From positions 7,694,690-7,758,689 of the forward strand of contig OZ024857.1 in the NCBI GenBank assembly GCA_964017155.1: 64,000 bases of DNA. The letters run 5' to 3'. This stretch comes from Oasisia sp. SBJ-2009. Lineage: Eukaryota; Annelida; Polychaeta; Sabellida; Siboglinidae. The notes under the pieces are model-generated. The model saw only the letters and a program-made list of their open reading frames with translations. It was not told the origin of the DNA and ran no database searches. Numbering within the stretch: the stretch's first letter is position 1; each line of letters starts with the position of its first letter. Made by a program: the position numbers and the translations under genes. Positions 36,207 to 47,855 of this stretch are shown here, piece after piece.

Positions 36207-37190
36207 TTATTTCAACAAACAACTACTACATTATAAATACAGTGCATAAAATACAATATAAATTGTTGCAAAAAGGGTAAAAGAAGTACAATACTTATCA
36301 TGTTTACCCTTATAATTTCTTAATTTCATACATAAAGCATCTGAACAATGCAATAGAATGTGCGACAACACTATTTATATGTGTAACCATACAGCATTTA
36401 ATAAAAAAAGACATTGTGACATTTGTTGAAGAGAAAAACAAAAAACAAAATCTTTACAACAATAAACAAACTGAATGTTTATTTTTTTATCTAATTTATG
36501 TTAGCAAACATTATCTAGGACTCTAACACACATAATTATTCAACAGTCTATTTGTATAACACTTTTTGAAATGATGATTTTTTTTACAACTAATCAGTGA
36601 ATTATCGAAGGAGTTCCAAAGTGTAACTCCAGTAACATAAATGCACATACTTTTTAAGTTAGTACGTACATAGATTTGCTTGAACTTGCATTTATACCTG
36701 GATGAATATCGAGTCATGTATTTTGAACAATTTTTGTACATTCATTGGTAATATATATAATGATATGCCTTAAACATAATTATAGCAGTTTTTAGCTTTA
36801 CAAGATCTGGTAATTTAAGAATATGTACATTGTGAAAGAGTAAATTTGTGTGATCAAGTCTTTTTGCAACTCTTTTCTGTAATAAAACTAAACAATGAAT
36901 ATTTGTAGCATATGTGTTACCCCATACTTCAGCACAATTCATAATATAAGGCATGAAAAGAGAATAGTTCAAAATATGCATACCATGTTTGTTAATCAAA
37001 GAACTGGCTCTATACATAATAGCACAGGATTTTGACAGTTTAGATCTTACTGATAAAATGTGACTTTTCCAGTTTAATTTGCAATCAATTACTACACCTA
37101 AAAATGTTGTGGAATGTACTCTATTGATTTTCTCCTTATTTATTCTAAATCAAATGATTTGTTAATCTAGAAATGTACAAAGGTTTACGG
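36207..37190 (-). pseudogene. LINE reverse transcriptase C-terminal half
   Basis: Right to left it reads TTFLGVVIDCKLNWKSHI, then SLFMPYIMNCAEVWGNTY, VLLQKRVAKR, DLVKLKTAIIMFKAYH and finally GVTLWNSFDNSL before the stop near 36523. This is the thumb and C-terminal domain of a CR1/Jockey-like ORF2. The palm with its catalytic box is absent, so the copy is 5'-truncated near 37190. A 3' untranslated region of about 300 bp follows and ends in the TA palindromes. The frame from 37180 to 36523 is nearly intact. Confidence 0.75.
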
Positions 37191-37219
37191 ATTTACAACA
37201 AAATAAATGATTAAACGTA

Positions 37220-37425
37220 CCTTCTCCACTGTAGCTGTGCTTCTCTCTAAATCCTCTGTGGCAGTGCAGTCAAGATGCATGGAACCTAGTCTCAAAGGTC
37301 ACTCACTACCTCCAGAGTTCCAGGCCTGGGAGGCTGGACTCCCCAGCTGGACTACTGTTACATCACTAGCATTGGTGTCACTGGGGCTGTAATCACTGAT
37401 CTCTCCATGGGGTATCATCAGGCTA
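37220..37425 (-). other. Coding-like stretch with a good 5' splice site
   Basis: The minus strand reads GEISDYSPSDTNASDVTVVQ, then QLGSPASQAW, one TGA stop, and HLDCTATEDLERSTATVEK. It runs directly into GAAG|GTACGT, a strong donor at about 37221. An acceptor-like aatgtag lies near 37424. The composition looks protein-coding, but the stop breaks it and I recognise no family. It lies inside both the foldback element and the first intron of gene A. Confidence 0.25.
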
Positions 37426-38719
37426 GGCTACATTTAAGGACCTTGGAGTTCATTGACAGTTCAAGCTATATTCAACTGTGAGAAGACATGTTTTGGTATA
37501 GTTTTGTTACAAAATATACTAATATTGTTTTGAATATATTTTCACAGACTGGAATTTCTTTGGATGTTCAAACTGTTTCTTCTAAAGATTATTTTCTTAG
37601 AAGAGTTTAAAAAAAAAATTGTTTTTAAAAACACTTACGTGCAGGGAATATGATGTAGGTACACCCTTGGTTGTGTTTTAGTAGGCCCTATGACGGACGG
37701 TGGGACAATCTGATTATAGTGGCGCACAAAATATTGGAAACATTTAATAAAAAATAAACACATCTAAACTCGCCCAAATTCTCTACTAATTACATTCACC
37801 ACAATTAATGCGATATGTATTAAATTAGCTTTGTATACGTTCACATTTATAAAGGATAACAACATTATATTTACTGCCAAACCCTTGCTGCATATAACGA
37901 CATGGCTTATCTTAATTGGGCCGATCTCGGTCCGATGTCGGCTGCCAGTTTGGCCCGATGTCGGCTGCATAGTGCGTACAGCCAGTATAGCCAACATCGC
38001 ACCGATATCGGCCCGACATAGGAGAGATAGGCCCGAGATTGCCGAGATGCAGCCGATATCGTGCCGATATAGGTGGCTATCTGGGTTATTTATGACTGTT
38101 TTGGCATTGCCTCCAACGAACTAGTTATTAAAATAATTAACATCAACGGGCTAATCCTGGACCTAGTTCTAGTAAAACAAAAAATGTTTGGTGAACACAA
38201 CATACTCTTCATTTTCATACGACTAAAACTATGTGCTAATCGTTGTTGAAGTACACACACAGTCACAGCATTTACTAACCTGTCAAAAAGTGTCACTTCA
38301 GAGTTCAGTTGTCCTCAGTCCTGGTCGCGAATTTTGTCATGCCGGCCGTTTCTTTCGTTTCAATCCATAAATGCATCATCTTTCCAAGGTACACCTTTGT
38401 GGACGGTTGGCGTCGTCGCTCTTCTTCTCGGTGACATATTTTCATGGGCGACCACGCATTAACATTTCATTTAAAACAGCAAACAACTTGAACAAATTGG
38501 AATGAATCTCGCCAAGTCGCCAACGTAAACAAGAAGTCCTAGATGTTTGGGGGTCAAGGCCGATCTCGCGACATCTTCGTTATCACGCGTCATCGCGTCA
38601 TTAAGGCGAAGATAGTCTACCACATAAAACCAGTTAGGTAGAAATAGCCAATATGAAAAAGACTATATATATATCAACTGGTCTGCCGTAAAATAGTTTT
38701 AAAATCAACAAATAAAACT

Positions 38720-38965
38720 AAGTAAAATAACAATAAGACACAGACATAAACATTAAAAACATTATTGAAATATAAAAATCACACAAAAGTATAAATATAA
38801 ACAAGTAGAATGAACCCCATATATACCCTCATCCATACATTAACAATTAAATAAAAAATGTAGTACCACAGTTTAGAATTGCATAATGTAGCATGCTATG
38901 TTTTGCTGAAGCGAAGGCCCCCAGGAGTCTAGTCCACAGGATAATCAATCATCCATAGGTAATTA
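38720..38965 (-). repeat. Dispersed repeat, copy 2
   Basis: Reverse complement of the repeat at 25420-25680, at moderate divergence. It marks a LINE 3' end in the opposite orientation. 38086-38719 and 38966-39319 hold no recognised gene. Confidence 0.6.
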
Positions 38966-39319
38966 GCACAGTATGAGCCGTATGTGACTACTATACCCCT
39001 GTTTTATAATAGTAGACTGCATGGTCTAGATAAGCTGTGTACCCTAAAGCTGATATACTGTCCATGATCGACTTTGTTTGGACATAACGTCTATACAACT
39101 CAAAGAAGTGGGGGGGGGGGATTAAATAAGTGGCGGGCTTCATGTTCAACCTGTCAATTCCGTCGAGTATTTAACTGTTTTTGTTACAACAGTTACGCTA
39201 AGTGAATAACTATGAATTAAGGACGTGAACCATGTCTATGAATAACCATGTCCATGAATAAGGTTAACTATAAGGGTATCGTTGACGTTGCCGTTGCCGT
39301 GGCGTTGGCAATAACTTAC

Positions 39320-39413
39320 CTGCAAAATGTGCCAGGATGAAAAACGCAATTACATACACCAATTGAAGGTTTCCCAACGCGAACAAGCAATGTTTCAGTA
39401 GATAATATGCCAT
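39320..39413 (-). CDS. Signal-peptide exon, first coding exon of gene A
   Basis: A 94-nt exon too short for ordinary ORF lists. The ATG is at 39413-39411. The 31 codons begin MAYYLLKHCLFALGN and continue with the hydrophobic core VYVIAFFILAHFA, ending in one extra G before GTAAGTTA, a near-perfect 5' splice site. The phase is 1, as required by the first Ig exon at 24225, which would continue with VYTNAGDSRV after the junction glycine. A charged or polar start, a hydrophobic core and small residues at the end (HFAG) make a classical secretory signal. A TATA-like box lies 134 bp upstream. The link to the Ig exons is inference from strand, phase and order. Confidence 0.6.
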
Positions 39414-39546
39414 GTCTAACTGTCTGCATTAGTTTAGTATCGTCAAATTGGCGAACACAGGAACAGGGAAGTGACCCCACAAGCAACACTTTTGTAAACT
39501 ACCCTGTAGTCATTCGTGGCGCCACTAGTTCTTTTGATGCTATCCG

Positions 39547-39554
39547 TTTATAAA
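39547..39554 (-). promoter_or_regulatory. Candidate TATA box of gene A
   Basis: GGGCTTTATAAACGG on the minus strand, upstream of the ATG at 39413. Transcription starting about 30 bp downstream would give a 5' untranslated region near 100 nt. The core TTTATAAA is palindromic, so the direction is taken from the exon only. Confidence 0.35.
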
Positions 39555-39724
39555 GCCCACTATGTGGCGCCACTTATTTAGCAATCGGTGTTTATTGTTG
39601 TATGTTTATTTTCCCTGTACATCTTCCTCTCTAGTCTCGCTTAACCGGCTGTCGGCCGGCTGCGGAACTACGCCGAGAAGACAGTCTGGTACCATTTATG
39701 GCTTTTGTTTGGTATCCGCGTGGT

Positions 39725-40060
39725 CAATACAATGCTGCCACCCGTAATATATATTTTTGTTTAAACAACTACAAATTTGTATTTCTATTTATTTTGTGTT
39801 AATATAAGTTTAATTCTGAATAGTTTTTATAATACAGCATTATTTGATAAAAAGATATCCTTATTTAATCGGTATGCTATCCATGTGGGGCTAGACAATG
39901 CTGCCACCTCACGGATACTTGTTAATCCTGCCGTAATTCTTATTTTATAAACAACTGTAAATTTGAATTTTTACTTACTTTTGTGTTAATATAAGTTCAA
40001 TGTTGAATACTTTTCATATGATATTATTATCTTGTAAAAGTATATCGTTATTTTAATTTT
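39725..40060 (+). repeat. Two diverged copies of a segment of about 165 bp
   Basis: CAATGCTGCCACC begins both copies (39731 and 39896), followed by AAACAACT, TTTGTGTTAATATAAGTT and a TTTTATA-rich end. A third short match, TGCTGCCACCTCACGGA, is at 40178. No gene is seen at 40061-40937. Confidence 0.65.
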
Positions 40061-40937
40061 TATTTCCTAGTTGGCCTGAGAGCCAATCAGCGTCTCTACC
40101 CTAATCTGGGGTAAGGCTACCCGGATGTAGAAACTTAAGCCCATTAATGTCCCAGGCGGAGTTGAGGGGCTTAAAAGTGCTGCCACCTCACGGAGTCTGG
40201 GTAGCCGAGGCTACTTCCTCTCGCGAGGATTCTGTACAAGTAATATGCATTACGTCCATCCAGGACAACAATTTATCACTCGAAATATGTCACAGAAAAG
40301 GTGTATTTTTTGTAAATCTTTCTATCGAAAAGTACATGTATTCGGAACTACTTAAAATTAGAGCATTTCGGATATCTATAATGTGATAGACGCACGAATT
40401 GCAGAGCGAAGCCGAAGACGAATTGCTTCGACACGGTCTATATAATGGTATTTTGGGACATTTATAAGAACACTGTTTAAAAAAAATATTAATCCCTGCG
40501 GTACCAATTTATATATGATACTACTATCATACTAGGACTTTCGGCATCATTTAATTATAGTAATTAAGTCGTTCTGTACGTGATGCGAAAAAGAGTATTA
40601 TAATCCAAAAATGTAACGTTACCATCCATGTGCAGAAAATTACGAGAATGTTACCTAAATCCTACGATGAAGTTACCATGTATCGTTAGATAACGTAAAC
40701 ATGGGAAGCTATCTAGTAACTTTACATGGTAATAGCATGCATCCATATAGAGTTGGGCCAACGTTGATATTACGTATCATTTTAAAATAAAATAATAAGC
40801 AAGTACAATACAAATTAGGCAGAATATGATATTTCATATGTATTACTTAGTGTTACACAAACCTTACTTCTGATTATAGTCTTAATAAAAATTAAGTCAC
40901 AAAATAATAAATTGTAATTAGAAACTCGTCATCATCA

Positions 40938-41069
40938 TCATTGTGCAGCCATAGTGTCCAGTGGTTGGTCGAAGGTCTCAGCAAGTTGCTTCCACATCTG
41001 CTTATCTTGCGCTATCCTCTGCCAGATGGAAGGGCCACTGCGTTTTTGTGTGGTAATAATGGGCTTCCA
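40938..41069 (-). pseudogene. Possible LINE C-terminal end
   Basis: The minus strand reads SGPSIWQRIAQDKQMWKQL then AETFDQPLDTM and a stop. The W-x-x-x-A-Q-D-x-x-x-W spacing resembles the last residues of some LINE ORF2 proteins. The hairpin MITE at 41070-41154 cuts off its 5' side. Confidence 0.3.
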
Positions 41070-41154
41070 CAAATCCACGTTAATCGCTAGAGGCGCAAAT
41101 ACGCAACTAGACCCTAGTAGTGTATCAGCGCCTCCAGCGACTAACGTGGATTTG
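41070..41154. mobile_element. 85-bp hairpin MITE
   Basis: CAAATCCACGTTAATCGCTA at the left pairs with its near reverse complement at the right (ending ACGTGGATTTG). The stem is about 27 bp with few mismatches, around a loop of about 30 bp. It has no coding capacity. It interrupts a coding-like minus-strand frame. Confidence 0.7.
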
Positions 41155-41504
41155 TTTGCATGTTTTGAACGGTTGTTTATATCATCAAAGAGTTTAAAGT
41201 CAATAAGAGGCGGCACTTCCTATCTGTGCCATAGTGCGCCGAGCGCCGCAGCGCACCAAGCGGCGAGGAAGTGACAGTCCGCAGTGATGGAGAAAGCCGC
41301 TTGGTTGTCCAAGTCGAATGGACATCACTGCGCGGCTCATAAATGCAAGAACAATCGCACGAACAGACGTGATACAATATTTTTAGATTCCTCAGACTCC
41401 CAGACAGGTAAAAAAGTTGTTTTGGATTTAATATTCAGTTATTATTCTTTGAAATAAATCGAAGCAAACGCGTGATCGATAATTTGGGACTAGGGCTAGG
41501 GTTT

Positions 41505-41745
41505 TTGCTGTGGGTGCGCCTACTTTATGGAATATGCTTCCTTCTAGTGTGAAAATATTGCTAAATTCCGCCGTCATTTAAAAACATACCTATACAACTT
41601 TGCCTATCCACCATAGCTCTCTGGCGCATCAATCAATCTGTTGACAACTGGATTTGTTTAATGACTGTGAGATCGATTAACCTTTTTTGTTTTGATGCGC
41701 CGGATATAGGCGCAATAAAAGTTAACTAATTATTATTATTATGTA
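41505..41745 (+). pseudogene. LINE 3' end
   Basis: The plus strand reads AVGAPTLWNMLPSSVK, a frameshift, then FRRHLKTYLYNFAYPP and a stop at about 41612. An untranslated tail follows, with GATGCGCCGGATATAGGCGC and (TTA)n at the very end. This is the ordinary C-terminus and 3' tail of a CR1-like LINE. Confidence 0.7.
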
Positions 41746-41799
41746 TCATTTAGACTCTTTAAACTTTAAAAAAATACCTCAATCTTAGTCCTGTAATGA

Positions 41800-42240
41800 T
41801 TGTATGTACATCCAATAACTTTCAGATCATGGTGGACAGTGTCCTTCATCGAGGAACAATGTCGAACTGTAAGGAGGATGCCAACCGACCCAGACCACAC
41901 TTTCCTCATAACCAAAAACCTTGCGGAAGCGAAAGTTGGTCTGCAAGCTCCAACCTCTGTCCTGGCCACCTCGTTGCAGCAGATGGAAACGGTCTACCTC
42001 AACCAAGTAGACAGCGTCCTCTACGGAACAGGTGTGAGAGCAGCTTTTGTATCCCTGCTGCTGAAATGTGTCGATCTCAAGTGGGTGTGTGATTGATGCA
42101 AGTTGCATTCTCGCATTGTGAGATATTGATGGTGAACATCCGGCTGCACCACACTATTCACCAGGTCAATACTACTCTGCGTGACAAGAAGGAGAGAAAG
42201 AACCGATTGACACTCAAGTTCAGCCATTTGTCGTTGTAGC
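41800..42240 (+). pseudogene. Coding-like remnant in the 7-bp-duplication element
   Basis: One plus-strand frame is open from 41800 to 42096 and reads DPDHTFLITKNLAEAKVGL then YLNQVDSVLYGTGVRAAF. After a disruption, 42129-42239 reads MVNIRLHHTIHQVNTTLRDK and ends KFSHLSL with a stop. The amino-acid flow looks like real protein, and no family is recognised. Its position inside a TIR element suggests a transposase or accessory protein, which is inference. Confidence 0.3.
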
Positions 42241-43169
42241 CCCTGAAAAAATTGGGCGCTACTATGGGTCAACAAGTAATCAAGACCGAAATAATAGGAA
42301 TGTTATCAAATTCAGTCACCTGTACATTTATGATAGCTAAATTCGTATGATGTATCAGACTTTGATGATGACCAGTTGGATAATGTTCGGGTAGCCGAGA
42401 GCCTTTCTCTGTTGTAAATATCGCAGGCATGTACTAGTGTCGCTGATAATTTTCACTGATAGAAAGAACCCAGCTTATAATATTTTGTCTTTATGGCTGC
42501 AAATGTAGGGGGGGGGGGGGAATTTTATTCATATTAGATTGGACACTATTGCAATGTATCTATTTTTTTACAATGAACAATGAATGTTTTTTTCGTTCAA
42601 ATGCTGCTGTGTGGCCTGCTGTTTGCCATTAGTGTGGGCCACAAAAAAGCATGAATGAAACCCAAATGATACACACGTTGTATCGGCGCAAACAACGGAA
42701 TATACATTGAAAATGTAATATGTCGATTGTCGTTGTCAAGAACTTCTGTGAACAATAAATAAATACATTTTGTTTAACTTTTCTTCATTCTTCTTGAATC
42801 TTTGTGTGTTTTGTGTTTGATAGTTGATATGGCAATCGCCCATCCTTCATTGCTCAAGGAACTCGAATAGCGTGCATACAGCACAGCGCAATACTACCAC
42901 GTGCGTTTATTTACGTTTGTCAGCTTTCTCACCGCTTGGTGCGCTACGGTCGATGAAATAACGCAAACACGACAGAGTGCCGCCTCTTTGCGTTTTACAC
43001 TCTTTGATATCATCTTCAATTAGCTATTTACCATGCAGGCGCGTAGCCAGCGATAGTTTGTATGTGGGTATGCCGTAGGCTACGTGTGGTCAATAGACAG
43101 AACAGCATGCCAAATGTGTGAACAGCCAAAAAACGCCATATTGGCACTGAATTCAATCGAACGTCCCGC

Positions 43170-45360
43170 GACGTTTAACAAGATCTAACAAGATTGCCAC
43201 CTAGAGAATCAACTCTAGATGGCAGGTGGACAAGGAAGCCCTTTGGCTTATCGAGAGTCCAACCTATCTAACTAAATGTACCCAGCCCTTCTTAGGTACA
43301 TGTCAATTTTATTTTTAAACATATTAACACTACTAGCACCTACACAATCAGCCGATAATCTGTTCCATTAATTTACTGTTCTTTGTGAAAATGAAAATTT
43401 TCTAATATCTAGTCTACACTGCTTCTTTGCTAATGTAATTCCATGTCCTCTAGTCCTTCTCTCTTCCTTAACTGAGAAAAAAATATTTCTGTCAATATTT
43501 TCATACCCATTCAGTATTTTAAAAACTTCTATCTGATCTCCTCTCAATCTCCTGGTTTCTAGTGTTGTTAATCCACATTCTTTTAGACGCATTTCATAAC
43601 TAATATTCCTGAGTTTTTGTGTCATTTTGGTTGCTCTTCTTTGTACTCTTTCTAGTATATCAATATCCTTCTTGCGATATGGCCTCCATGCCTGTATGCA
43701 ATATTCTAAATGAGGCCTAACTATTGTTTTGTACAGCGGTATTATTAGTTCTTTTTCCTTGTACACTATATTTCGCCTAATTAATCCAAGACTTTGGTTT
43801 CACTTTGCTGCTGCAATTGCACACTGTTCTGATACCTTCATATCAGCACTAATAGTTAACCCTAAGTCCTTTTCCTTTACGGTAGTATTTAGTACAGCAC
43901 CACCCATTGTATATTGTGCATCTTCATTTCCATGTCCTGTGTGGAGGCATTTACACTTCCCATAATTAAACAGCATTTGCCACTTATCAGACCATTCGTT
44001 GAACTTATTTAGATCATCTTGTAATTGCTGTCTATCTGCATCATTTTCAATTTTTCTAAACACTTTTGTATCGTCCGCAAACTTCAACACCTTGCTTGTT
44101 ATATCATCATCTAAATCATTGATATATATTAAGAACAAAATAGGTCCCAATACTGATCCCTGCGGTACTCCACTCAAAACCGATTTCCAGTTTGAAACCT
44201 CCCCATCAACTACCACTCTTTGTCTTCTATCAATGAGCCATTTTTCTATCCAGTTAATCATACCATTGCCTATGCCATGGCCCTTTACTTTAAGTAGTAA
44301 TCTTTGATGTGGCACTTTGTCAGAGGCTTTTTAAAAATCTAAATTTATTATATCTACTGGTGATCCCTCGTCTACCCACTTTGTGACATCTTCCAAAAAA
44401 CATAAGATATTTGTTAAGCATGACCTCGCTTTTAGAAACCCATGTTGAGATGGGTTAATCAAGTTATTTTTAACAAGAAAATCAACCAAGTGATCTTTAA
44501 TTAGTCTTTCTAATAGTTTGCAAACCACCGATGTTAAACTAACTGGTCTATTGTTCTCTGACTTGCTTCTTGATCCTTTTTTAAATAATGGTATGATGTT
44601 TGCTTCTTTCCATGCTAATGGAACTACTCCTTCCTCTATTGACAAATTGAACACTGTTGCAAGTGGTATGCTGATTTGTTCTACAATTTCCAGTAGTAAT
44701 TTGGGAGGAATCCCATCCACCCCAGGTGACTTATTTTCCTTCATATCCCTTATTTTCTTAGCTACCATTTTTGGTGTTACAATTAGTTGTCCTAAATAGT
44801 CTGACTCTCTCCCTTTAAATTTAGTCTCTGGTACTGGTAATGCACTAGTATCTTCCCTGGTGAACACCGAACTAAAGTATTCATTTAGGTTTTCTGCCGT
44901 TAAGAATCCCTCTGTTATTATGTTTCCATCACTACCTTCTAGAGGTCCTACCTTATCCTGAACTTTTTGTTTACTGCGAACATACGCATAAACACTCTTG
45001 CTGTCATGTTTTATATTAAAAGCTAATTTTTGTTCATAGCTTCACTTTGAATTTCTAATTTCAGCTGTAGCTTGGTTAAGTGCTTCTTTATAAATGGCAT
45101 AGTTTTCTTCACTTCCATTATGTCTATATGTCTTCCACATCATTTGCTTGTATTTGATTTTTCTAATGGCTTCTTTTGATAAGTGTTTCTTTTTTGACCG
45201 TTTCCCGTGTTTTTTCAAGGGGACAAATTGTTCGACAATGCAGTCTTTAAGATATTCCAACATTATGTTGCTGTCTTATTCTCCAGTGTGTTATTCCAGT
45301 CTATCTTTGCTAAATGTTTCCTCATGTCCTTATATCTTCCTTTGTGAAAAAAATTTCTGT
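43170..45360 (-). pseudogene. CR1/Rex-like LINE, copy 1 (longest)
   Basis: Minus-strand ORF2 from an RT-linker (EYLKDCIVEQFVPLKK, 45263) through the fingers (ENKSPGVDGIPPKLL; NNRPVSLTSVVCKLLE), palm (GVPQGSVLGPILFLIYINDL; KFADDTKVFRK with an intact FADD catalytic box) and thumb/C-terminus (LEYCIQAWRPYRKKDIDILE; GLTTLETRRLRGDQIEVFK; FSFSQRTVN). Stop codons near 44328, 43797 and 43367 and a 5' truncation near 45360 make it inactive. The 3' end is GGCAATCTTGTTAGATCTTG, the same terminus as the copies at 57.96 and 62.72 kb. Confidence 0.85.
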
Positions 45361-47855
45361 ACCGTATTTTACGATTCTGTTCTCCTTTTACTTTGATGAT
45401 AAAATATATCGTCGACTGTAAGTGTATCGTCGACTGTAAGTGTACATTAATGTAGACATTAATTAATAATAGTCATTATGCTTTCATACTGACGGATATG
45501 TTATACGATATCAATATTTAACTATGTGTGAAGACGTAGCTGTCTCGTATGATGCATACGGCGAGCTGTAGATGATTTTAATTAAACATCCTTTCTGGCA
45601 TCTAGTTGTGTCAGAGCGACCTCTGTCCGATTAGTTAGTGTGTTACCTCATTATACGCAACGCCAATGCGACGCCCGATGAAACGAGCGACGCGCGATGC
45701 GATAGATTATGAAGGTGCGGTATTGAGCATGCGTATGCCAAAACGAGACTTAGGCAGCCATTGGTATTTTATTACAGATGTTTTTGTGTTCAGAGCATAA
45801 TTTTTGCAAAACGAATCTTATTTGTACTATAAACTAATTGTACGGCGGCTAAATGACTAAACAAAAAGAATAGATGGAAAGAGACACCAATCGGCTCTTT
45901 TCAGTGACAGACACGCGACATGTTTGAGATGGCAATCCGTATTTTTGACCTAAAATTCTGTAAGGATTCGTATCAATCCGTATCACTAATGATCTAATCA
46001 AATCGTCTAGTTAACTGGCCTAAGTTATGAAGGCCATTTCAAAACGTATGTGTATGTACTCCCGCTAAAAAGAAGTCAGATATAGATATATATTTTTAAC
46101 TGTGTAGACGCGCAGTTAAAAATAGCGTTGAATTTACCGCCAACGTATTGCACCATGCGCATTGCGCATGCTCGTACATCGTATCTTCAACTCGTAACTA
46201 TTTACGATACGAGAGCTTTACGATCCTTTCCAGATACTCGTTTATCGTATCGTAATTTCGTTGTAAGTTTCTCGTAGGTGCATCGTAAATTTAGATTTAC
46301 GATGCCGCTTCGAGATATATATCCACCCCAGATAAATCTGATCAAGATGATAACAAATACCAACATGTAGATACTTACTATGATGAAACAATAATTAAAC
46401 ACCTAGATGATGAGGCGTTGGCGTTCAACCAGTAATTTCACAACAAGCTTTTTACCATTTATAAATCAACTATTGGAAATTACTCTTACCCAGTGCAAAA
46501 TCGACTTGAAAATTTACTGTGATTTTGATGAGGATTATAGTCGGCCAAGTCGGGGCAAACACTTGGAGGAAAGTCGAAAGGGTGATAGAAGATACACGCA
46601 TATCACGTAAACGTAAAGGAAATGTGCTCAGCTCGTGTGTTACCCCGGCATACACGAAATTTCATTTATTATTCATCATGTGACAAGTGTTGTTTGTAGT
46701 GTAGGTGTAGTAGGTGCATGAAGTGAAATTTAATAAATGCAAGTAGCTGTTTTCGTGGTTTTTCGATGTGCTGGCCAAAACTGGTAGGGTACCGATGATT
46801 TTGCACAAGTGCGAAAAATTCGCCAATTAGCAACTGTTTAAAGGTCGGCATTTCAGTTCAAAAACAAACTGTAATCACGTTATATATATATTCATTGGAC
46901 AGAGGCTACCATATTTAAATGTGGGGGTGATCGTGCAGTGTTATGCGCCTCGCACAATGACACGTCTCGTACACCCGACCGTGACTGTCGCACAGCCTCT
47001 GTACCATAACACGAACCTTCTGGCTATATATTGAAGCCCTCGAAAGGGAAGAACAAGAAATAAAGCTGTTCGCCCGGTTCATTAGATCACCGAAGTCGCC
47101 ATCTTTAAATATGACGTTGCCAGAAATGTGGCAGTAACGGCACGAGAGATGTCGTGTCGTTCACGTAGTCGTGACGTCACAGAGGGCTTGTGTCATCCGG
47201 TTTGGCGCCATCAATACGCCGCGCCGTCCGGCGCTGGCAATTTCTTCAGAGTAATATCTACCGCGTCGCTGTGGGAATTGTGTTTTTGTAGCCAGTGCGG
47301 TGACGGGAATGGGTGCGTTCATTAGTAAGATTTTAGATTTTGCAACGTCCCTTTTATTGTTGTTATTACTACCAAGTGGGGCTAGATATGAGGCAGACGC
47401 CAATCCGCGGTCGTCGACTTATGGCAGCAGCAATATACGACCAGGTCCAACGCCGTGAAGACTGGCGACGTAGCAAGACAACTAACTAGTTGACAGGGAG
47501 TGATACTTTTTCTTGAGCTTAGCTAATGTGTGAACCGTAACGTGTTAATGTAGTTGGTGACTTAAGCCGATCTTCGATAGGATCAATGACAGTTTAATGT
47601 AGGTTCATGCATCATAACATTTGCGAGTTGATATTATTCATAATGTTCTACAAACTGGAAAGCAGTCAGTACACTTTATCGACCTAGCCTTTCACTATGT
47701 GATTGATCAGAAAGACAACTGAACGAAAATTGTCAATCATATACGTCGATGATTGTGCTTCAAATCATGTACCAACAAAGTGTGATACTAAAATAAGGCA
47801 CATGAAACGAACGTTGTAGATGAAGCCAAAATCATGCGTTCTCGTTGTTATTGAC
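45361..47855. other. Spacer with small hairpins
   Basis: ATTTTTAACTG and CAGTTAAAAAT form a stem at 46092-46123. A cluster of CGTAT/ATACG palindromic phrases lies at 46165-46310. Apart from the short frame at 47309, no gene is supported. Confidence 0.35.
47309..47458 (+). CDS. Possible 49-codon secreted peptide
   Basis: The ATG at 47309 begins MGAFISKILDFATS followed by seven leucines and PSGARYEADANPR, with the stop at 47456-47458. The N-terminus looks like a signal peptide or a myristoylation-type start. The mature part would be only about 25 residues with no cysteines. It lies in a GC-richer stretch (47120-47460) just left of the Harbinger element. No splice sites or neighbours support it, so it may be chance. 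Confidence 0.2.
   Translation: MGAFISKILDFATSLLLLLLLPSGARYEADANPRSSTYGSSNIRPGPTP

Larger units (their letters stand above)
34979..38085. mobile_element. GATCTCGG-rich foldback element
   Basis: The left end CCCAGATAGCC (34979) and the reverse complement of the right end (38085) match. Both are followed by arrays of GATCTCGG, GATATCGG and GACATCGGCC in alternating orientation (34990-35410 and 37915-38075). These form many overlapping palindromes, including two facing copies of TATAGCCTAGATG-like sequence near 35190 and 35350. The 2.5 kb between holds a 5'-truncated LINE, TA palindromes and two coding-like fragments. I saw no clear target duplication, so the outer limits are inferred from the matching ends. 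Confidence 0.55.
41186..43006. mobile_element. DNA element with CAAAGAGT termini and 7-bp target duplication
   Basis: Inverted ends of about 32 bp share CAAAGAGT, TAAA and AGAGGCGGCACT. ATATCAT flanks both sides (41179-41185 and 43007-43013). Inside are a LINE 3' end (41505-41735), a coding-like plus-strand stretch (41800-42240) and a poly-G run at 42508-42520. A 21-bp relative with the same termini and the same duplication length lies at 52897-52917. A 7-bp duplication is unusual; the superfamily cannot be named from this. Confidence 0.65.

Noticed and set aside
43729..44799. Plus-strand frames across the LINE, also at 58410-58812
   Set aside because: Antisense shadows of the minus-strand LINE ORF2 or its decayed copy.
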